From Undaria pinnatifida (taxonomy: Eukaryota; Sar; Phaeophyceae; Laminariales; Alariaceae), in assembly GCA_012845835.1 (NCBI GenBank), contig JABAKD010000007.1:5781358-5845357 (forward strand): 64,000 nt of DNA, in the 5' to 3' direction. The position numbers and the translations under genes are program-made. This document shows positions 57,005-64,000 of this stretch, piece by piece; the stretch's first letter is position 1, and the number at the start of each line of letters is the position of its first letter. The notes beneath the pieces were generated by a model. That model was given only the letters and a program-made list of their open reading frames with translations. It had not been told where the DNA came from and did not search any database.

Positions 57005-57419
57005 ATACTTCATCATCAGTTGTAGTCATTCGACTTGCGTCGCCCCCGGGAGGCACGTGTCCACCTCCCGAAGGGGAACCTTGTATAATGTACGATACTA
57101 CCAATCGCTTGCTCTTTCTTGTGTTTTTTTTTGTTTTTTTGGCTGCCCACTTTTTTTGGTTTCCTGATGACCTGCGATGAGACTGATTGCGTCTATTTTT
57201 TTTACACGACCAGCCGAGTAGGGTGTGGGCTAATAAAGATAGAGGGGGAGGGCAGGTGAAGGGGGACATAAATGGGAACCTATAAATAATGCAGGCACGC
57301 GAACGAATCATGCGGTCTCTATCGTCAGGCTAACACACAAGCCAAATGTACGCCTAGAGGTTGCCGTCAATGAACCGCCCTCGTTCTGGGTGTGATTCAA
57401 CAGCAACTTATATATAATA
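57005..57419. other. 3' flank of the OTU gene, nothing recognised
   Basis: T-rich tract at 57,120-57,200 and no supported ORF. CGCCCCCGGGAGGCACGTGT at 57,040 forms part of a short GC palindrome-like patch. Confidence 0.25.
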
Positions 57420-57480
57420 AACACTTCGCGCACTGGATATCACCTCATGATCTTTCTAGAGCCATCCATTCCGCTGCTTC

Positions 57481-57517
<37 letters not shown>

Positions 57518-58290
57518 AGCGCCCCCGCCCCCCACCTCCCCAGCCCCCACCCATTCCACCCTCACATCCTCGAACACTCCGCCCTCTCTCTACTCACTGA
57601 TTGTACGACTTACCCCAAAATATACATGATAATATGATGCCTTATTTCCAAAACCGTCACATTTATGCCCTTAAAATAATATATAGTTTCCACGCACAGA
57701 TTTCTGCCACACCCGCCCCACCCCTGCCCCACCCCCCACCCCTATGACAAACCCTATGATAAACTGGTGCATTTTTCAATTTTTTTCTTCCAAAACAGTC
57801 AGATTTATCCCCTTGAAGGATTTATAGCTTCCACGCACAAATTGCCCGCCGGGCCGCCCCCCTCCCCAGTCCCCCCGCCCCCCTCCCCCTTACCCCCCCC
57901 CCCAGTCCCCCCGCCCCCCCCCCTTACCCCCCCCCTCCAACCCCGCTCGCTTTTGATCAAAACCAGGCCCCCACGTCCTTCAAAACTCCGTCCTCCCCTC
58001 ACCGGTTATTCGACTTACAAGATTCACTTGATAAACGGATACATTTCCTTCCACAGCTGTCAGATTTTGTACCCCTCAGAAACGGGTTTTATAGTTTTCG
58101 CGCACAGACTGGCTGACATCACCCTGTTGACCCTGATAGCTACACTGTAGTTGTAAGGGGAGTCGCCGACCTATATCCTTGATAAGGACACACAACCCGT
58201 AATACGCGCGATCGGAGTATCACACACAGCTTGCAAAGATGAGTTTCGACAAAATCTTCGATCTCACAGCTGGAGTGTATTTTAATTTTT
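57420..58290 (-). repeat. Repeat B copy, minus orientation
   Basis: A C run of more than 30 (57,483-57,518) is followed by modules in reverse order to the terminus CACAGCTGGAGTG at 58,265. Includes CAGGCCCCCACGTCCTTC, CAGCTGTCAGATTTTGTACC and AGGGGAGTCGCCGACCTATA. Confidence 0.8.
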
Positions 58291-58610
58291 TGTAATATAT
58301 CAGACATCGGTATTAGCAGTTATGCGTACTTCTTAGCGAGTACTGTGCCCAAATTCAAAATTCAAAGGACTGACGCTCGAAGTTTCTGAGCAGAGCCATC
58401 AAGCACCATCCACCATCCAACTTCCAGCCGAGAGGGTGTACGACGATCTGCAAGGGGGAGGTAAACTAAAGGGCTCGAAATGGAGCAGCACCAAAACCAC
58501 GCAGGGGTGTGTCGTTCTGCAACTGAATGGTACGCAAGATGCACCATCAACACCTCTCCGTCCACTATTTAAAAATTGTGCAAACGCGCACAGGGATCAC
58601 ACTAGACAAG

Positions 58611-58666
58611 CTAGCCAGTAATCGTCACAACGCTAGTAGCGGGTTCTCCATCTTCAAGGTCCCCCC
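58611..58666 (-). CDS. Candidate terminal exon, minus strand
   Basis: After a T12 tract and CGCAG acceptor, 56 nt read GDLEDGEPATSVVTITG and stop. The splice signal is strong and the peptide is credible. However, upstream exons could not be joined: minus-strand sequence at 58,900-59,110 contains a coding-like stretch (NAPKSTGNFHGVDIREIWNQ), but it is interrupted by a stop. Probably a decayed gene. Confidence 0.3.
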
Positions 58667-59951
58667 CTGCGAAAAAAAAAAAGGTATAGCAGTACGCATG
58701 GAAGGAAGCAGCAGCAGTAAACAACAAAAGACAGCAGCAACGAGAAGGGAAAGACGGAGCACGCAACGAAGCAACAGGAGAAGGGAGCAGGTTGAATGAG
58801 GTGCAATCGACACTGACAAAAACAATCAACTGCAACCGCACTAAGCAATAGCACGAGGCTACCAAGATGGAGAAGGTGCAAAGTTTTCCCCCAAGAGTGG
58901 CGCATCGAAGTGGACCTAACGCGTCCGCGGCCGCGGGACCAACTGATGTCGCGCCTCAAGCGCCCATAAAATATTGGTTCCAGATCTCCCTGATATCAAC
59001 CCCGTGAAAGTTGCCCGTGGATTTTGGCGCATTCCATTGTAATTCAGGCCTCGCGCACCTCTCCTCTTGTCGCCGGGGGTCCCCTCAACTCTACTCCACA
59101 AAACCACGCCGTCCCCGGTGATGATTTTACCAAGTCAAAACTATTATCACCGCACGTTCCTATTACAGTGTTGGGGTCACCGTCGGTGAGACTCCTATCA
59201 AACGGAACACAAAACTAACAGGAGCAAGCAACCGGAGCGGTACGCGAACACTGGCGTATGCGCTGTACTCAAACTGCAAATAAACACCAAACAGCAGCAA
59301 CAGCAGCAGCAGCAGCTGCAACAGCAGGTTAGAAGAAAAAGGTCGGCTACATGAACGACATTACGAATTGGGTACCTCCGACATGGCCCTCCAACATGAC
59401 CCTCCGACATGACGTCAGAGTAGTTTCGCAAGGAGTTCGTTTATACCAGCTTGATGCCGTTTGCTGTGATGTGTACCAATGTAGCCCACCTTCTTACGCC
59501 ACGCTTACAACGGAGTGTGTTCGTTACTCGGGCAGGATCGGGAGGTCATCTTGACTCGAGGCCATTTCGATTTCTTTCACGACGCCTGCACTCGTACCCA
59601 ACGCCTGGAATTTCGCGCGTGCTTCCGCAGCGTCCCGGTTCATCATCTGGCAGGAGCGTCAAGTTGGGCGGGGGGGTGGCTGGAGACTTAGACGGCAGCA
59701 CAAGCAAAGCCAGCTCACAAGTCGGAAGGCACGCCAAAGTACACACGTACTGTTGTACTTGTACGATGCAAGGATGGTGGGTATCTGCTGTGCACGCATC
59801 TGACTTCAAGTTATATTTGCTGCACGCTTGCATTTATTTGTCAGCGTTTTTAATAAGGGTGCGCGTCGCTCTTACGGTGCGGGGGTGCGGCAGCTTCCAG
59901 TTGCAACGAGGTGCAGCGCGGTACTATCGAACCGCACCGTAGCTGCATCAT
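58667..59951. other. Coding-like but unresolved interval
   Basis: Contains CAGCAG/GCTG-rich patches (59,290-59,330), a short tandem CCCTCCRACATGACC (59,385-59,415) and an ATG frame at 59,351-59,554 (MNDITNWVPPTWPSNMTLRH). None could be assembled into a gene or matched to a family. Confidence 0.25.
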
Positions 59952-60196
59952 CGCACCGCACCGCACCGCACCGCACCGCACCGCACCGCACCGCACCGCA
60001 CCGCACCGCACCGCACCGCACCGCACCGCACCGCACCGCACCGCACCGCACCGCACCGCACCGCACCGCACCGCACCGCACCGCACCGCACCGCACCGCA
60101 CCGCACCGCACCGCACCGCACCGCACCGCACCGCACCGCACCGCACCGCACCGCACCGCACCGCACCGCACAGCACCGCACCGCGCCGCACCGCAC
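59952..60196. repeat. (CCGCA)n pentanucleotide array, about 49 units
   Basis: An almost pure run of CCGCA for about 245 bp, with interruptions (CAGCA, CCGCG) only near the 3' end. Because 5 and 3 are coprime and no stop arises, several frames stay open as a five-residue repeat (Thr-Ala-Pro-His-Arg on plus; Cys-Gly-Ala-Val-Arg on minus). These are not genes. Confidence 0.95.
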
Positions 60197-60904
60197 GCTC
60201 CTGCAAAAAGAACAACCACACCACGCCACCACGGGTCGGTCCTACATATGATGGCACGCGTTTGCGTTTGCGTCGTACCGCGAACAGCCTTGCGTTTGCA
60301 TCTACGACAAGTAGTCCAGTTCAACCACACTACTGAAATGTAAAACACACCCTCTTACCCCAGGCCTTGCGAATTTCATACTGGCTTCGTCCCAACAAAA
60401 GGAAGCAAAAGAAGCAGGTTAGATGCTATGACGGCTTCAGGAAAAGTGGAGACAGCCTAGTTGGACCCTTGTTGCTATATACGTTTCCTTCTCCGCGGAA
60501 GGATGGCATGTCCCTGCCTGCCTACGCCCCCTCTAAATTACAGTTGGTACCCGTACATGGTACCTGGTACGTACCTTCTCCTTATTATCTTGGTTAAAAA
60601 GTAGGCGCCCTCCGAAAAAAAGCATCCAAGTACCGCAGCTTCTCATGGTCATGAGCGCCCGCCAAGCACCCAAACATCCCGCAGAATGTATTATTCCAAT
60701 CACATTCGAGGTCTGACCTCGTGCATCTCGTTTGTCCATCACGGCCGTCTCCAATCGCGTAAGCAAGGTTCGCTTAGCAGTGCTTTGCTCTAGCCTCGTG
60801 CTTTTCTCTCTTTCTTCGTTCTATTTTTTCGTCCCCCCCCTTTTTACCCATTTTTTATCGCCTCCAGCGGCTATTTAACTCCCAAAATTATTTCCCACCT
60901 TACA
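60197..60904. other. No gene seen
   Basis: Unassigned. A CTCTTACCCCAG acceptor-like site at about 60,362 precedes a short open stretch without recognisable features. Confidence 0.25.
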
Positions 60905-62142
60905 AAACGTTCGCCCAAACGGCCGCGCTTCAAATCAAACGGCGCTACGACTTACACCCTTGGGCACGCGAACACCCTCGCAGCGCACAACTCACACCCT
61001 CTATTTCTTTCCCTCGCCGGATACACCGCGCTCCTCGGCGTTGTGCTGGCACTTTTGCGCCTATGCTGTTTGATCCTGCCCGTGTGGTCTGCCGTGTCGG
61101 CGTGCGGCGGCGACTGCGTCCTTCAGTTTTCGGCTTCTGCATATTTCCTCTCGCTGGTTCTCCTGCCGCAGCTTATCTCCGCCGCGTGCTGTGGGTGTCT
61201 GCTTTGAGCCTCTTCGCGCGTTCTAGGCTCCTCCTTCTCTGCGGCTGCGTGTTCTTGGCCCTCTTCAAACCTTACGGCGTACCACCTCCGCGTGCTGCGG
61301 CGGAATGTCCGCACACACACCATGCAGCGGGACATCCGTACAGCAGAGCGGTATCTTGACGACTGGGGAGACCAACTCCTCCGATACACATTCACAGTGC
61401 TCTCTCTGTGTAGTACATATACATGTGTAGCGCAGCAGTACTCCTGCGTGTTTGCGTGTGTAGGATACGCGTACGTGTTCGAACCTGCCATACTACCTCA
61501 CCTTCCTCCAGCGCTCCTGCGGTACAAATCCCTTCCATCACATGTGTATGCAGGTGTGTACACGGCACTGCTTATACGCTGCGCACTCAGCATGGTCACA
61601 GCAGTGTGTATATGCACAGCGGTGTGCACACAGCTCTTGCTGTGTGTAGCACATACATGCATAGCGAAGCAGTACTCCTGGGTGTTTGCGTGTGTAGGAT
61701 GCGCGTGCGTGTTCGAACCTGACATACTACCTCACCTTTCTCCAGCGTTCCTGTGGTACAAATCCCTTCCATCATCACCTGTTTATGCAGGTGTGTTCAG
61801 CGGTGTGCACACAGCTCTCACCGTGTGTGTAGTACAGACATGTGTAGCGCAGCAGTAGTACTCCTATGTGTTTGCGTGTGTAGAATACGCGTAAGTGGTG
61901 GAACCTGCCATACTATGTATATAGTCTTTGCGTCTCCAGCTACGGCCGTGCGTCCTGTAACAAGTGTTCGTGTCTTTCAGCACGTTACATCCTACACCTG
62001 CGTACAACGTATCCCATGCGCACAATGTCATCACACCATGCGGCCTCCCTCGCCAAATTCTGCTGTTCCCTTTACAGGGGACTAAGTACGAGCGTCCTAT
62101 CGGGGTGACATTCTCCGCCTCAAAGCAAAAGTCGCCGACTAA
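60905..62142. repeat. Duplicated block F, copy 2
   Basis: Homologue of 52,446-53,931 with the same internal repeats (GTAGCGCAGCAGTACTCCTG, GTGTTCGAACCTG, CAGCACGTTACATCCTACAC) and about ten percent divergence plus indels. Confidence 0.8.
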
Positions 62143-62460
62143 ACATTCCGCCACTCCCGACGATCGCCAAGTGCCGTCTCGCGCAGTCAAGTGTGCCAAA
62201 ACAATCCGCGACTCCCGACGATCGCCAAGTGCTTTCTCGTGCAGTCCAGTGTGACAAAACATTCAGCCACTCCCGACGATCGTCAAGTGCCTTCTCGCGC
62301 AGTCCAGTGTGACAAAAAATTCCGCTACTACCGATGATCGCCAAGTGCCTTCTCGCGCAGTCGAGTGTGACAACACATTCTGCCACTCACTCCCGACGAT
62401 CGCCAAGTGCCCTCTCGCGCAGCGAGCCACCAGTCAAGTGTAACAGAACACTTCTCCACT
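62143..62460. repeat. 58-bp tandem repeat (repeat E), locus 3, about 5-6 units
   Basis: Same unit and same tail (GCGAGCCACCAGTCAAGTGT) as the other loci. It directly follows block F, as at locus 2. Confidence 0.9.
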
Positions 62461-63040
62461 TACACAAAAAACACTTAGTTACTAGTCTAAACATGTATTG
62501 TTTCCTTGGGGTATTCCTCGGCTCCAAGGTGACTGGAGCCTGTCCTGTGACCACGGACTTGATTATGCGAGTTAAGGTAAGGACATCGACAATACTGAGG
62601 AAACACAAACATTGAATGTTATATACCTGAAAGTATGTACCATATACCTGGCTTAATACATTCCAGATACCTGGTACGATCAATACCACATACCTGTGTG
62701 ACAATCTGTAGACTGTGCCTATATTTTATAGTTTTGACACTAGACAATTAGCGTCATACTCTAGTGCCGGTCGCCCTGGTGGGTGGTTTAGGGGTTCCCC
62801 TCGAATACTACTATTTTTGTAGAATAGGAAATTCTGTTGTTCGAATGCCACGAGGGTCGAATTATTAGTACGTTCTATGTACGAAAACATCTTATCAGGT
62901 ATTAATAGGAATCAACTGCCGTGAGGGCCGTGCAGTGTGGGTAGTATGCGCAAATCCATACAGGCCGATGAGATATTAAAAGGCTTTGAAGGCTTCTCTC
63001 TGTGGAAGTTAATGCATATACCGTACTGTAGCTCCAATGC
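62461..63040. other. No gene seen
   Basis: Unassigned. Several TACCTGG/ATACCTG phrases like those in the 7-kb transposon occur at 62,630-62,700. Confidence 0.25.
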
Positions 63041-63372
63041 ATCCCCCCCCCCCCAAGTTTGTTTGTTTGTTTGTTTGATTGTTTGTTTATTTGTTTTCCC
63101 GCCTTTTTGTGTAAACGCCCCACCTACAATCGAAATCGGCCAGAGTAACATACACTTCTACGTATTTGATATCAGTTGACAATTTTTCTAGCCATCTGTG
63201 ACGTAGCTTTCATTCACCGCCCCCCCCCCCCCTCCCCCCCCCCCTCCCCCCCCCCTCCACCCCCCCTCCCCCCCCCCCTCCCCCCCCCCTCCCCCCCCCC
63301 CTCCCCCCCCCCTTCCCCCCCCCTCCCCCCCCCCCCTTCTTGATGAAACCCAGGCCCCCATGTCCTCAAAAA
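63041..63372. repeat. Repeat-B remnant with (GTTT)n and a C-rich array
   Basis: (GTTT)n-like sequence at 63,057-63,096. Repeat-B phrases follow (CTACAATCGAAATCGGCC; ATATCAGTTGACA). Next is about 120 bp of C runs punctuated by single T about every 11 bases (63,220-63,338). It ends CCCAGGCCCCCATGTCCTC, a repeat-B module, at the rRNA junction. Confidence 0.7.
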
Positions 63373-63374
63373 CT

Positions 63375-63660
63375 CAGTGCCCCGAAGCTACCATCCGGAG
63401 GATTATGACTGAACGCCTCTAAGTCAGAATCCATGCTGAAAAGTGACGATGCACTTGCTCCGACTTCACGAACGGCTGTATACACGTGTGATGTCCTCAC
63501 TCTCCGCCTCCCGAAATGGATAGGGCAGTTTGTATCCTACACCAATAATTGGCAAGCGGTTTAGGCCCCAAAATAATTACCGCTGATAAAAAAAGGCTGC
63601 CTAACCGTTCACCTAACCTACGTTGTACGTCTGAGTCCCGTTTGTAGCCGGCGGTGGTTG
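63375..63660 (+). rRNA. 28S (LSU) rRNA, 3' fragment
   Basis: GTGCCCCGAAGCTACCATCC, GGATTATGACTGAACGCCTC and TAAGTCAGAATCCATGCTGA are the highly conserved block just 3' of the sarcin-ricin region of eukaryotic LSU rRNA. Everything 5' of it is absent, replaced by repeat B. The remainder to about 63,660 has the length expected for the variable 3' end, but is less conserved, so the end is approximate. It is either the edge of an rDNA unit or, more likely, an isolated fragment. Confidence 0.75.
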
Positions 63661-63922
63661 GGTAATATACCACATTTTTGTATGGAGTAGTTGAAAATCA
63701 TTAAGCTAGGGCTCGACCCCCATGGTCTTACCTGCCTACCCATAGTACAGGCCAATCAGAATGCTCCATATAGGCCTTTTATTTTATTTTGACACAGTCC
63801 CTCCCCATAGTACACCATAGTACAGGCCAATCAGCGAGCGACACGGGGGTTGTGGGCGGCGCAACTCTGGTATTACAAGTAGTAGTGCTGCTGTAGACTA
63901 GTACTGCTGTGTTCGTGCGCCC
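63661..63922. other. Spacer with a 20-bp direct repeat
   Basis: CCATAGTACAGGCCAATCAG occurs at 63,740-63,759 and 63,815-63,834. Each ends in a CCAAT motif. It lies about 90-180 bp upstream of the ATG at 63,923, so a promoter role is possible. Confidence 0.4.
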
Positions 63923-64000
63923 ATGGACGTGCAAGGCGCTGCAGTCGCGCCGGCAGAGCCCTGGCTGCCGTCACCGCCATATGGCTTTTCGTTTCCTGCG
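63923..64000 (+). CDS. Partial ORF at the window edge
   Basis: ATG followed by 25 open codons (MDVQGAAVAPAEPWLPSPPY, then GFSFPA) running off the end. GC-rich, Ala/Pro-rich and free of repeats, with CCAAT-type motifs upstream. Too short to identify. Confidence 0.35.
   Translation, partial: MDVQGAAVAPAEPWLPSPPYGFSFPA

Noticed and set aside
59828-60348. ORFs of 94-171 aa with five-residue repeats
   Set aside because: Produced by the (CCGCA)n array in several frames at once.

Overview
The window reads as a repeat-dominated, gene-poor nuclear segment of a eukaryote. Evidence for a eukaryote: spliceosomal GT-AG introns whose phases join correctly, poly-A-type retroposons with target duplications, TTAGGG-type telomeric motifs inside the sequence, and a 3' fragment of a large-subunit (28S) rRNA gene near the right end. 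The genus cannot be fixed from sequence alone. The transposon families and the short TACTGCTG/TACCAGGTA-type motifs would fit a stramenopile such as a brown alga, but that is a weak guess.

Left part (1-14,600). An old dispersed repeat ('repeat A', 1-607 and 7,631-8,190) is split by a 7.0-kb transposon with 114-122 bp terminal inverted repeats and a perfect 9-bp target duplication (608-7,621). This element carries a minus-strand, multi-exon coding region, probably its own decayed transposase. It is followed by a small TIR element (8,251-8,898), a G-tract-rich modular repeat ('repeat B'), a 197-bp tandem duplication and a 268-bp MITE ('MITE D').

Middle (14,600-33,600). This holds repeat-B fragments, tandem duplications, a 109-bp SINE-like retroposon with a 12-bp target duplication, and a second repeat-A copy (about 22,640-24,215 and 30,403-30,890). 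That copy is interrupted by an 800-bp Harbinger-like element and by a 6.2-kb pogo/Tigger-like transposon (24,216-30,402). The pogo transposase pseudogene has a 4.5-kb intron. The intron contains a SINE-like copy, which is itself interrupted by a 3.9-kb fold-back element made of a self-complementary 12-bp satellite with a telomeric tract inside. Pre-insertion (empty) versions of most of these sites occur elsewhere in the window, so several boundaries can be read directly.

Right part (33,600-64,000). This holds a 3.9-kb inverted-repeat element, many poly-G/poly-C repeat-B copies, a second MITE D, a pogo-type MITE, and duplicated composite blocks ending in a 58-bp tandem repeat. It also holds a (CCGCA)49 array, a C-rich array and the rRNA fragment. 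The few candidate host genes are a secreted Cys-rich protein (43,069 on), a two-exon zinc-finger-like gene (44,217-45,009), a Gly/Ala/Asp-rich ORF with a 63-bp coding minisatellite (45,355-46,154), an OTU-type cysteine protease (56,345-57,004) and a partial ORF at the right edge. No operon-like cooperation between genes is visible. The coherent story is repeated transposon insertion into transposons.
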